DNA of 21,801 nt from an uncultured Candidatus Saccharibacteria bacterium (GTDB taxonomy: Bacteria; Patescibacteriota; Saccharimonadia; Saccharimonadales; Saccharimonadaceae), in assembly GCA_938046115.1 (NCBI GenBank), contig CALIXX010000056.1:1-21801 (forward strand), written 5' to 3'. The notes beneath the pieces are model-generated. The model searched no databases and was not told the origin of the DNA. It was given only the letters and a program-made list of their open reading frames with translations. A program made the translations under genes and the position numbers. The first letter of the stretch is position 1. Each line of letters begins with the position of its first letter. This document shows, piece after piece, positions 7,171 through 14,201 of this stretch.

Positions 7171-7176
7171 TATAAT
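7171..7176 (+). promoter_or_regulatory. -10 box for leaderless priA
   Basis: A consensus TATAAT at 7171-7176 is followed by exactly 7 nt and then the priA ATG, so transcription would begin at or next to the start codon. No Shine-Dalgarno sequence is present. The -35 region is weak. Confidence 0.6.
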
Positions 7177-7183
7177 AAGCCCT

Positions 7184-9124
7184 ATGCACTATTACGAAGT
7201 TGCGCCGCTCAAGATTATCCGCGCTACCAGCAAGAGCTTCACCTACCACTGGCCAGAAGCACTGCCGCTGGGCCAGGTGGTGCAGGTGAGCGTTGGTGCG
7301 CAGCAGGTGGTAGGCATCATCATGACGCGCGCCAGAAAGCCGACATACACGACCAAGCCGCTTGACGCCGTTGTGCCACTACCGCCGCTGCCTGCTCCCC
7401 TATTAGCGACGAGCCAGTGGCTGAGCGATTATTATGCCACACACCTCGCCACTGTGCTACAGACGGTGCTGCCAGCTGGCATTGCCAAGCAGCGCCGCAC
7501 GCCGCGCCGCTCTGCGAGCCCACCACCCCAGCGCCGCACACCCCCCTTCTCGCTCAATCCACAGCAAGAGGAGGCCGTTCGCACCATTCGCCAAGCCAGC
7601 CCTGGCACAGTGCTCCTCCACGGTGTGACAGGTAGCGGCAAAACAGCAGTGTATATCGAGCTTGCACGCCACGCTTTGGCTGCAGGCCGGTCGGTGATTG
7701 TCCTCGTGCCAGAGATCGCCCTCACGCCCCAGCTGGTGGCGGAATTTCGGCAACACTTTGCCGATATCATCCTCACTCACTCACGCCAGACAGAGGCCGA
7801 GCGCCACCGTGCCTGGCTCGCTGCTCTGACGAGTCCGCAGCCTCGGGTGGCAATTGGCCCACGCTCTGCCCTCTTCTTACCGCTGCAGCAGCTGGGGTAT
7901 ATCATCATCGACGAAGCACACGAGGCTAGCTACAAACAAGATAAATCCCCCCGCTACTCGGCGCTGCGGGCCGCGAGTGTACTGGCTCAACAGCATGGTG
8001 CGACCGTAGTGCAAGGGTCGGCCACACCACTGGTCAGCGAGTATTATCTAGCGCAAAACGCCCAGCGGCCGATCGCTACCCTACCGAGCAAAGCTCGGCC
8101 CGAGGCCACCGCTCCCACCATTCAGCTGGTCGACCTTACCCAGCGGAGCAACCTCACCCAGCATCGCTTTTTGTCGAATCAGCTTATCACCGCCATCGAT
8201 GCCACACTTGCAGCGGGTCAGCAGATTCTTCTCTTTCACAATCGCCGTGGCAGCGCCAATGTATCGCTCTGCACCAACTGCGGCTGGGCAGCCGAGTGCC
8301 CACGCTGCTTTGTGCCGCTCACCCTCCACGCCGATCGCCACCAGCTGCAGTGCCATATCTGTGGCTACCACACCACAGTGCCAACGATGTGCCCCACCTG
8401 CCACAGCACTGATATCGTCCACCGCGGGATTGGGACGAAACTCATCGAGGCAGAGGTAGCAGTGCGCTGGCCCCAGGCGCGTATTGTTCGCTTCGATGGC
8501 GACAGCAGCAGCACAAGCAGCCTCGAGCAGCAATACCAAGCCCTCTATGATGGCACAGCCAATATCATCATTGGCACGCAGGTGGTGGCCAAGGGGCTCG
8601 ACCTGCCGCAGCTACGCACCGTTGGAGTAGTGCAGGCCGACGCCGGCCTGGCTTTGCCCGATTACACTACCAACGAGCGCATCTTCGAGCTGCTTGCTCA
8701 AGTGGTTGGGCGCGTGGGGCGCTCTGCTCACGCCACTACAGTGGTCGTGCAAGCATATCAGCCGCAGCACCCAGTGATTCAGGCTGGCCTGGCTCAGGAT
8801 TATACCGCGTTTTATCACCAAGCCTTGGCCGAGCGCCGCCGTGGGCAGTTCCCGCCCTTCGTCCACCTGCTTAAGCTCACGTGTGTCTACAAGACGGAGG
8901 CAGCCGCCATCCGCAATAGCCAAGCACTCGCTCGGCAGATTCGCCAGCACCACCCCGCGGTCAGCATCCTTGGCCCCACGCCCGCCTTCCACGAGCGGCT
9001 GCGCGACACCTACCGCTGGCAGCTCGTCATCAAAGCTGCCCAGCGCCGCGACCTCCTCGCCGTCATTGCCGACGTGCCAGCCAAACATTGGCACGTGGAT
9101 ATCGACCCACAGTCTTTGCTGTAG
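7184..9124 (+). CDS. priA: Primosomal protein N' (replication restart helicase PriA)
   Basis: A 646-residue superfamily 2 DNA helicase that reloads the replisome at collapsed forks; a little shorter than E. coli PriA (732). Order: N-terminal 3'BD domain (MHYYEVAPLKIIRATSKSFTYHW start), a Pro/Arg-rich linker near residue 110-125, Walker A GVTGSGKT (147-154), Walker B DEAH (243-246), and GSATP motif III. The zinc module has all eight cysteines as CTNC, CPRC, CHIC and CPTC. Helicase motifs V-VI follow (GTQVVAKGLDLP; QVVGRVGRSA). ATG 7184 is set by the family N-terminus; the open frame upstream to 6935 overlaps the divergent promoter. It seems to be leaderless. It precedes def-fmt, a classical bacterial gene neighbourhood. 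Confidence 0.95.
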   Translation: MHYYEVAPLKIIRATSKSFTYHWPEALPLGQVVQVSVGAQQVVGIIMTRARKPTYTTKPLDAVVPLPPLPAPLLATSQWLSDYYATHLATVLQTVLPAGIAKQRRTPRRSASPPPQRRTPPFSLNPQQEEAVRTIRQASPGTVLLHGVTGSGKTAVYIELARHALAAGRSVIVLVPEIALTPQLVAEFRQHFADIILTHSRQTEAERHRAWLAALTSPQPRVAIGPRSALFLPLQQLGYIIIDEAHEASYKQDKSPRYSALRAASVLAQQHGATVVQGSATPLVSEYYLAQNAQRPIATLPSKARPEATAPTIQLVDLTQRSNLTQHRFLSNQLITAIDATLAAGQQILLFHNRRGSANVSLCTNCGWAAECPRCFVPLTLHADRHQLQCHICGYHTTVPTMCPTCHSTDIVHRGIGTKLIEAEVAVRWPQARIVRFDGDSSSTSSLEQQYQALYDGTANIIIGTQVVAKGLDLPQLRTVGVVQADAGLALPDYTTNERIFELLAQVVGRVGRSAHATTVVVQAYQPQHPVIQAGLAQDYTAFYHQALAERRRGQFPPFVHLLKLTCVYKTEAAAIRNSQALARQIRQHHPAVSILGPTPAFHERLRDTYRWQLVIKAAQRRDLLAVIADVPAKHWHVDIDPQSLL

Positions 9125-9180
9125 GTAGATCTGACCACAATTATCTACCATCAAATTTCGCAACCATGCATCATTCTGAG

Positions 9181-9296
9181 CTCCTGTAATAACTCACCGA
9201 ACAAGAAAATATCTGGAGGCCAGCGATAAAGCCAGCGGATAAGCTCTCTCTGCCATCTGGCCGGAACATTTTCGGTGCGGTGAGTTATTGCAGGAG
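9181..9296. repeat. 116-bp long imperfect palindrome between priA and def
   Basis: CTCCTGTAATAACTCACCG (9181-9199) pairs with CGGTGAGTTATTGCAGGAG (9278-9296); the only mismatch becomes a U-G pair in RNA. Inside, GAAAAT (9205-9210) pairs with ATTTTC (9268-9273) and GGCCAG (9218-9223) with CTGGCC (9257-9262). There is no T-run and no obvious target-site duplication. It may be a structured RNA, a 3' end of the priA transcript, or a MITE-like element. The rest of 9125-9357 holds nothing I recognise. Confidence 0.75.
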
Positions 9297-9357
9297 TATT
9301 CGTGAGGTTTTGGCATTTCTCGCCACACCCCACTCGCCCACCCCATCCACCATCTGC

Positions 9358-9363
9358 TATAAT
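9358..9363 (+). promoter_or_regulatory. -10 box for leaderless def
   Basis: Consensus TATAAT at 9358-9363, then exactly 7 nt, then ATG 9371. The geometry is identical to that before priA, and again there is no Shine-Dalgarno sequence. No strong -35 hexamer is seen. Confidence 0.6.
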
Positions 9364-9370
9364 AAAGCTA

Positions 9371-9961
9371 ATGAAAAAGCTAATGAAAAAAGACGCCATT
9401 ATCACCCTACCCAACCCGCACCTGCGCCAGAAGTCGCAGCGGGTGCATGTTATTACCGACGAGACGCGCCAGCTGGTGGCCGACATGACCAGTGCCAGCA
9501 TCGACTGGGAGAATTCCCGCCCACACGAGATTAGCGCAGCGCTGGCGGCAGTGCAGATCGATCGGCTGGAGCGAGTCGTCATTGTGCGCGAAGACTTCGA
9601 CGACAAAGACAACCGCACCTTCATCCCCCTCATCAACCCAGAAATCGTCAAATATGAGGGCGAGCTAATCAGTGACTATGAGGGCTGCCTCAGTGTATCC
9701 GGCCGAATCTATGGCAAGGTGCCACGCTACAGTCGCGTCCGGGTCAAGGCGCTTGATATCAATGGCAATACCATCCGCCTCAAGGCCGACGGCTTCTTAG
9801 CGCGGGTGCTACAGCACGAGATTGACCACTGTAATGGCATTGTGTTTATCGACCACATTCGCGATGACACCAGCGCATTTTATCAGCTCGATGAGAAGGG
9901 CGAGCTCCAGCCAGTTGATTATGACGAGCATATCAAGACCAATCGTATTCTTTGGGACTGA
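9371..9961 (+). CDS. def: Peptide deformylase with diverged motif 1
   Basis: A 196-residue Fe/Zn-dependent deformylase that removes the formyl group from nascent N-terminal methionine. Motif 2 EGCLS starts at residue 104 (metal-ligand Cys 106) and motif 3 HEIDH is at 149-153 (metal-ligand histidines, catalytic Glu). Motif 1, normally GxGLAAPQ, reads SAALAAVQ (55-62): both glycines are replaced, but the Gln is kept. The metal site is therefore intact while the substrate loop is altered; activity is likely but not certain. ATG 9371 is leaderless after TATAAT; a second in-frame ATG at 9383 is an alternative. The 3' end overlaps fmt by 41 bp, and Fmt performs the reverse modification on Met-tRNA. 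Confidence 0.9.
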   Translation: MKKLMKKDAIITLPNPHLRQKSQRVHVITDETRQLVADMTSASIDWENSRPHEISAALAAVQIDRLERVVIVREDFDDKDNRTFIPLINPEIVKYEGELISDYEGCLSVSGRIYGKVPRYSRVRVKALDINGNTIRLKADGFLARVLQHEIDHCNGIVFIDHIRDDTSAFYQLDEKGELQPVDYDEHIKTNRILWD

Positions 9962-10808
9962 AGACTTTAGCGCCATCAGCCTCACGCAACTGCTGGAGCA
10001 TAACTTCCCTGTTCGACTGGTCATCACCAAGCCAGACAGCCGGCGTGGGCGCGGCAAGCAGCTGTGCCAACCAGCAGTCAAGCAGCTTGCTCTGACGCAC
10101 GACATTCCAGTGTTACAGCCCACCAAACTGCGCGATATTATCCCCGATATCCAAGCGCTCGGCCAGCCCGTTGGCGTACTGGTGAGCTTTGGTAAGATTA
10201 TCCCCCAGGTGGTGATCGACTGCTTCTCTCCAGGGATTATCAACCTCCACCCATCACTCCTGCCGCGCTATCGCGGCCCTTCACCGATTGAGAGTGCCAT
10301 TGCCAATCGCGATACCGCCACTGGCATCAGCATTATGCAGCTCAGCGCCGCGATGGACGCTGGGCCGGTTTATGCGCAGCTCACCCATCCCTTGCGCGGT
10401 GACGAGCAGCAGCTCGAGCTCTACAACACACTAGGCCAGCTTGGCAGCGAAGCACTGGTGCAGCTCCTGCCCCGCATCGTGAGTGGTAGCCTGCAGCCCA
10501 CACCACAAGACGAGTCTACTGCAAGTTACTGCCAGCTCCTCACCAAAGCCAGTGGTATCATCGACCCCACCCAGCACACCGCTGCAGCGGCCGAAGCAAT
10601 GGTACGTGCCTACCATCACCACCCACGGGCCCGCCTCCAGCTGGGCGAGCGGCAGTATATCATCACTCAGGCACACACCGCGCTGGCTCCTGTCACCACG
10701 CTCGATCCGCGCTGCAGCGACGACACCTATCTTGTCATCGACCAGCTCATCGCTCCTAGCGGCAAAGAACTCAGCGCCGCAGCATTTTTGCGCGGGTATC
10801 GGGTGTAA
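9921..10808 (+). CDS. fmt: Methionyl-tRNA formyltransferase
   Basis: A 295-residue enzyme that formylates initiator Met-tRNA using 10-formyl-tetrahydrofolate. The Rossmann domain begins IVFFGTEDFS (usual FxGTPxFA), followed by KPDSRRGRGKQL. The catalytic N-H-D set is present as N108, H110 (within the HPSLLPRYRG element) and D146 in MDAG. The C-terminal ~90 residues form the OB-like tRNA-binding domain. The ATG at 9921 lies inside def (41-bp overlap, different frame), chosen because the family N-terminus begins here; the longer frame from 9822 adds residues encoded within def. Slightly shorter than the usual ~310 residues. Confidence 0.93.
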   Translation: MTSISRPIVFFGTEDFSAISLTQLLEHNFPVRLVITKPDSRRGRGKQLCQPAVKQLALTHDIPVLQPTKLRDIIPDIQALGQPVGVLVSFGKIIPQVVIDCFSPGIINLHPSLLPRYRGPSPIESAIANRDTATGISIMQLSAAMDAGPVYAQLTHPLRGDEQQLELYNTLGQLGSEALVQLLPRIVSGSLQPTPQDESTASYCQLLTKASGIIDPTQHTAAAAEAMVRAYHHHPRARLQLGERQYIITQAHTALAPVTTLDPRCSDDTYLVIDQLIAPSGKELSAAAFLRGYRV

Positions 10809-10875
10809 GTAAGTGGTATAGGCATTAGTCTCAAATCACCAAACTCTCAATCCTCAAGGTCTTATGCTCTCTTTG

Positions 10876-11010
10876 CGCCAGATCTCCCTCCCCATCACTT
10901 CATCCGATGGAGTGTGGCAATCGGTTGTAATAACCGATTGGCAGCCCAACGCAAGAGGTCGATGTCTGGGAGATATCGACCCTTATAGTGTTCCGGAGGA
11001 GGGAGTTGGG
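10876..11010 (+). ncRNA. Candidate structured RNA, three-hairpin junction
   Basis: CTCCCTCC (10884-10891) pairs perfectly with GGAGGGAG (10998-11005), with CCA/TGG just outside, closing a junction of three hairpins. Hairpin A (~10891-10917): CACTTCAT region with ATGGAGTG and wobble pairs. Hairpin B (~10918-10939): CAATCGGTT/AACCGATTG, 9 bp, loop GTAAT. Hairpin C: GGTCGAT/ATCGACC flanked by AAG/CTT and AACGC/GTGTT. A -10-like TATGCT (10863-10868) lies upstream and a terminator hairpin at 11066-11085 downstream. No known RNA family is recognised. A 65-codon frame across it (10864-11061) lacks a ribosome site and looks spurious. Confidence 0.5.
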
Positions 11011-11065
11011 AGGGTAAGCGTGAGAAAAAGGTCAAGGTTTCATAATTCAGATTCTGCATAATATA

Positions 11066-11098
11066 ACCCCTGCATCCACAGGGGTCATACGTGTTTTT
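11066..11098. terminator. Rho-independent terminator
   Basis: ACCCCTG (11066-11072) and CAGGGGT (11079-11085) form a 7-bp stem with a 6-nt loop. On the plus strand a TTTTT tract (11094-11098) follows after a short gap, which would end the candidate RNA; on the minus strand it would serve the 11114-11653 gene but with an imperfect T-run. The same stem sequence recurs at 17530-17558. Confidence 0.6.
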
Positions 11099-11113
11099 AC
11101 TTCGTCACCATCA

Positions 11114-11653
11114 CTACGCAGCAAGCGCTACATCAGGGTCGGGGTGGCCTCCCTCAAGCTCGTCTGGCGTATCACTGCTAACACCATCAACACTTTGAAA
11201 TATACTTGTCAGACCTTCTTTTGTTAGGAATTTTTCTGGGTCTTGAGCCGCTAACTTCTTAAGGTTCTCAGCAGTCCGCGTAACGACATTTTCGTAATCT
11301 GGTCGATTTTTCTTTAACCATTTACCTTGTACATACTCAGAGAAGATTGCTAACTGACTAACTTCTTTGCCTTCTTGTCGAGCCTCTCTCTCTTGTTTCC
11401 TTCGCGCCTTGTGATAATCTTCATCATTCTCATAATCTAGTGCGTGGTCGTCAATCCATGCAGTGATAGCAGCAGCGTCATCCTCCATCAACGTCTCAAA
11501 TTCTCTTAGTTGCGCTTCGCTTAAGCCATCACTCAGGATCGTTCCAACACACAGCTGTAGAACATTTACATAACCTTCGCGAAACCGTTGCTGCACCTCT
11601 AACGGCCAGTCTGCTACACCAATTTCTTGCAAAAAATCATCATCTAGAATCAT
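11114..11653 (-). CDS. DUF5663-like hypothetical protein ending in DVALAA
   Basis: A 179-residue acidic, helical protein. The first ~85 residues show the pattern I associate with DUF5663, a Patescibacteria family of unknown function: EIGVADWPLEVQQRF, then an LSEAQLREFETLMEDD element and WIDDH..DYENDEDY. The middle is a charged helix (HKARRKQEREARQEGKE). It ends PDPDVALAA, matching the last six residues of the KGG protein at 19113 in sequence but with different codons and resembling an ssrA degron. ATG 11653 is chosen because a strong AGGAGAAGGAGG lies just upstream; the longer frame from 11719 would translate the promoter and ribosome site. Confidence 0.75.
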   Translation of the reverse strand: MILDDDFLQEIGVADWPLEVQQRFREGYVNVLQLCVGTILSDGLSEAQLREFETLMEDDAAAITAWIDDHALDYENDEDYHKARRKQEREARQEGKEVSQLAIFSEYVQGKWLKKNRPDYENVVTRTAENLKKLAAQDPEKFLTKEGLTSIFQSVDGVSSDTPDELEGGHPDPDVALAA

Positions 11654-11677
11654 TTCTTTCAATTCCTCCTTCTCCTT

Positions 11678-11707
11678 AGTATACCAAACAATCCACCCCT
11701 CATACAA
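11678..11707 (-). promoter_or_regulatory. Promoter of the DUF5663-like gene
   Basis: Minus-strand TTGTAT (11702-11707), 18 bp, TATACT (11678-11683). The leader is only about 20 nt and consists largely of the AGGAG-rich ribosome site. A GGTGTAA/TTACACC inverted repeat with a wide loop (11723-11764) separates this unit from the preceding gene. Confidence 0.55.
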
Positions 11708-11759
11708 TAAAAATGGCAAAATATGGTGTAATGTCCCTTAGTAGTGTTGTCTACCTCTG

Positions 11760-11978
11760 TTACACCGCCTCACCCTGAGCGATTTGCGCTATTGTGCGCT
11801 CAACAGCTGGCCAGGCGGGGCAACTGATGATGCGGCTATCACGCTCGTCTGGACATGGCTGCCACGGATATTCACCAAAGAGAATAGTATGCACAATGCG
11901 GCGCATCGCAGGGACTGGACATTCATCATTCATTACGAGGGTGGCGTTGAGATACTTCGCGCAATCATCGATCAGCAT
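11760..11978 (-). CDS. Small Cys-containing hypothetical protein downstream of DUF5663 gene
   Basis: A 72-residue frame from ATG 11978. It has a Cys-Pro-rich composition: DDC, DECPVP, PWQPCPDE and SCPAWP, which could bind a metal, with an amphipathic end. No Shine-Dalgarno precedes the ATG. It lies in the same frame as the DUF5663-like gene upstream, separated only by that gene's TGA (12015-12017) and 12 open codons containing CECC. It may therefore be expressed by reinitiation or stop-codon readthrough, or may be the broken-off end of a longer ancestral protein. No family recognised. Confidence 0.5.
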   Translation of the reverse strand: MLIDDCAKYLNATLVMNDECPVPAMRRIVHTILFGEYPWQPCPDERDSRIISCPAWPAVERTIAQIAQGEAV

Positions 11979-12014
11979 ATTCGCACCAATGCGACTACAG
12001 CACTCACACAGAAC

Positions 12015-12338
12015 TCACGCTGTATCGTTCAGCTCATCAGCCTTCTTGGCTAGGTCGCCAAGGATGAGGGTGCGCTCGTCGCTCAGGATCTCGTCGAGGT
12101 GCGCAACCCGCTGCGACAGCCAGGCAAATAGCGCTGCGCTATCGTCCGTCTCCTGGCGGCGCACTAGCTCATCGAGGTCATTATCCGACAAGCGGCCAAT
12201 GACCTCCAGCCCCACCCGCTCATAGAGCGTGTTATTCACCTCTTGCAGCAGCGCTGCCGAGTCGCGCGTTGTAATCCCAAGGCGATCGAGGTCGTGTTGG
12301 GTGATGAGAGGGGTAGTTTGAGGCTGAGTGGTCGGCAT
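12015..12338 (-). CDS. DUF5663-like small hypothetical protein
   Basis: A 107-residue acidic helical protein sharing the pattern of the 11114 gene: LDRLGITTRDSAALLQEVNNTLYERVGLEVIGRLSDNDLDELVRRQETDDSAALFAWLSQR, i.e. a DLxxLGI start, an LSDxDLDEL element and a FAWL motif. These features suggest DUF5663 (Patescibacteria, unknown function). The ATG at 12338 follows AAAAGGA at good spacing. A 7-bp inverted repeat and a TATACA box lie just upstream. The frame after its TGA stays open for a further 84 codons, annotated as a separate gene. Confidence 0.7.
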   Translation of the reverse strand: MPTTQPQTTPLITQHDLDRLGITTRDSAALLQEVNNTLYERVGLEVIGRLSDNDLDELVRRQETDDSAALFAWLSQRVAHLDEILSDERTLILGDLAKKADELNDTA

Positions 12339-12351
12339 AGAATCCTTTTCT

Positions 12352-12377
12352 TGTATACCGTACGCTCGATAGCGTAC
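12352..12377 (-). promoter_or_regulatory. -10 box and operator-like palindrome
   Basis: GTACGCT (12360-12366) and AGCGTAC (12371-12377) form a perfect inverted repeat with a 4-bp centre, immediately upstream of a minus-strand TATACA (12352-12357) before the 12015-12338 gene. The position between -35 and -10 suggests a repressor site; no clear -35 hexamer is seen. Confidence 0.4.
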
Positions 12378-12431
12378 CGATCTTTATGTGTTAACTTTTT
12401 ATACTCATTTAAGTACTACTACAAAATCAGC

Positions 12432-13985
12432 TTAGGCTGCACGATGCTCTAACCGACGGCGAAGCTCGTCATTGTGCTTCACTGCTATGAGTAGGTTCTG
12501 TTTTGTCGCTATTGCTATTTGATAGATTTGAAAGTGTCTATCGGGGAACTTCTTATTCGCTTCTTCTACAAAATGCTTAACTTCTTCCCAGGCATCAGCT
12601 TTTTTATTCGTCGCTTCTTCTTGCGTTTGCGCCTGTGTAATACTCATACCAAGCTCTGCTATATGGTTACGAAAATCGACGCTAAATAAATCGAACTCTG
12701 ATGGTTTTGGCTTTTTCCTATCTGGAATGCCTGCAGCATGATTAAGATCAATCACTTCAGCTACTTTAGAGTCAGGTGTAGGTTGAGTTTCTTGTGGTGT
12801 GGCTGCTTGAGTTTGTGACTGCTCGTGCGATGGTGCTTTTGACATGCTTTCGGAGTGATTTTCTGAGGATGTCTTGGGTGACTCTGGCTCTCCAGATCCC
12901 CAATCTTCCGAATCTAGCCAGGCTATCATACGCTCCTTAGTTCGCGTAGCTTTCTCACCGATAGCCTGCTTGATCTTCTGCATACGCTCCTTCCAGCCTA
13001 TTTTTTTCTCTTCCACGGCTTGAGCCGCCTCAACTGCGGCCGTACGGTTCGCAGCACTGTCACTTTGTTCGTGAGAGGAGTTGCTATTTTGTGACTCTGC
13101 AGACTCCACTTTTGGTACTTCTACTGGAACAGGTTCACTTTGCGCGAAGTCCCCACGCGCACTTCGCCGCGCAAACTCATACACCTCGGGATGAGCGACG
13201 CGCTTTGCATATGTTGCCTCGATCGCATCGAGCATGCTAATGCGTGTTTCGTCATCACCAGCCATCGCAACAATACCGTCGTAAGCTTGGTCTCTAATCG
13301 CCTTCGCATCGTCATCAGTCTCGGCGTGGACAATGTTGCGCAGTGCACTGTTTCTTGCCTCGATAAGTGCTGCTTTTTGCTCTTTACGTGCAGTATCCTC
13401 TGCAGCAGTGCGCAAATCAGCCTCTGTTGGTGCAGGTGCTGGTGGAACAATATTATAGATAGCACCTTTTGGCGCCTCTCCATTTGGCATACTTACTATG
13501 TGACTAGCACCGTTGTCCTGGGTCTCAACAGGGACAGCTTCTCTAATAACTTGCTGCGTCTTTTCTGTACCTCTTGGCAAGTGCTCTACTCGAGCCTCAA
13601 CTACAGCGGCATTATACTCAACTGCCTTTTCGTATGCACCACGCATCACAGAATCAACAATCTGCCTGCCAAGCAACCTTGCTGTAGCGCGTGGACCCAC
13701 CTCCTTGCCTGTACCTTGCGCCAATTCTTGTCTTTTCGTCTTTGTCACTTCTTGGCGTGCTGCAAGTGTTTTGCCTAGTCGATCAATCTGACGCTCTGCG
13801 AACGACCGTCCATCATTCACATTGATCTTATCCTGAGCCTCCACTGCTTCTTTATACGCACGAGGAACTTCCTTCAACGCCTCAAAAGCACCCTTCAGGC
13901 CCGCCAATCGTCTTGACCCAGGATATGTTTGTGACTCATTCGAGGTTGTTGTGCTTGTTCCTGGTACTTCACGTCCTTTTATCAT
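12432..13985 (-). CDS. Large helical, low-complexity hypothetical protein
   Basis: A 517-residue soluble protein rich in Ala, Glu, Lys, Gln and Ser. Residues ~30-150 are charged helix, probably coiled coil (AYKEAVEAQDKINV; TKTKRQELAQ). Residues ~195-285 are another Ala/Glu helical block. Residues ~290-410 are low complexity Ser/Gln/Glu with an amphipathic KERMQKIKQAIGEKATRTKERM helix. The last ~90 residues look folded (FDLFSVDFRNHIAELGMSI to the end LRRRLEHRAA). No signal peptide or membrane span, no family recognised; a scaffold role is a guess. ATG 13985 follows AGGACGG and sits below a TTGACA-N17-TAGGAT promoter; the longer frame from 14141 would run through that promoter. Confidence 0.75.
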   Translation of the reverse strand: MIKGREVPGTSTTTSNESQTYPGSRRLAGLKGAFEALKEVPRAYKEAVEAQDKINVNDGRSFAERQIDRLGKTLAARQEVTKTKRQELAQGTGKEVGPRATARLLGRQIVDSVMRGAYEKAVEYNAAVVEARVEHLPRGTEKTQQVIREAVPVETQDNGASHIVSMPNGEAPKGAIYNIVPPAPAPTEADLRTAAEDTARKEQKAALIEARNSALRNIVHAETDDDAKAIRDQAYDGIVAMAGDDETRISMLDAIEATYAKRVAHPEVYEFARRSARGDFAQSEPVPVEVPKVESAESQNSNSSHEQSDSAANRTAAVEAAQAVEEKKIGWKERMQKIKQAIGEKATRTKERMIAWLDSEDWGSGEPESPKTSSENHSESMSKAPSHEQSQTQAATPQETQPTPDSKVAEVIDLNHAAGIPDRKKPKPSEFDLFSVDFRNHIAELGMSITQAQTQEEATNKKADAWEEVKHFVEEANKKFPDRHFQIYQIAIATKQNLLIAVKHNDELRRRLEHRAA

Positions 13986-14022
13986 ACTACCCGTCCTATT
14001 TCCCCTTATATATTCTGCCCAC

Positions 14023-14051
14023 ATCCTACCACAACAGAGGTAATGTGTCAA
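14023..14051 (-). promoter_or_regulatory. Promoter of the 12432-13985 gene
   Basis: Minus-strand TTGACA (14046-14051), 17-bp spacer, TAGGAT (14023-14028), about 38 nt before ATG 13985. It immediately follows the infB terminator, showing an independent transcription unit. Confidence 0.65.
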
Positions 14052-14072
14052 TAAGCGAAACACCCCAATCTC

Positions 14073-14102
14073 AAAAAACCCGCCATCACCACGGCGAGTT
14101 TT
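14073..14102 (-). terminator. Terminator of the rpsA-infB operon
   Basis: On the minus strand AAAACTCGCC and GGCGGGTTTT pair over 10 bp (one U-G) around an 8-nt loop and run into TTTTTT. It lies about 100 nt after the infB stop; the intervening 14103-14201 holds a TATAAT on each strand but no gene I can support. Confidence 0.8.
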
Positions 14103-14201
14103 GTATACCATGGGCAAAATCGGCAAGAGCAGAGTTACCACTCAATTATAATGCGATTCTATACGATGAAGCACCCACCACCGCCAAGCCTGTTACCGCA
14201 G

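Noticed and set aside
10864..11061. 65-codon open frame MLSLRQIS...
   Set aside because: It crosses the perfectly paired stems of the candidate RNA, has no Shine-Dalgarno, and its composition is not protein-like.
11990..12020. Recoding of TGA as glycine (code 25), as in Absconditabacteria
   Set aside because: Several core genes here (def, the winged-helix gene overlapping recJ) end normally at TGA at the length expected of their families, so TGA acts as stop.
13140..13778. 212-codon plus-strand open frame
   Set aside because: Antisense to the long coiled-coil gene; Cys/Leu-rich composition typical of a shadow frame and no ribosome site.
14140..14165. TATAAT on both strands between infB and its terminator
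   Set aside because: The overlapping AT palindrome explains both; no -35 hexamer and no downstream gene or hairpin of its own.
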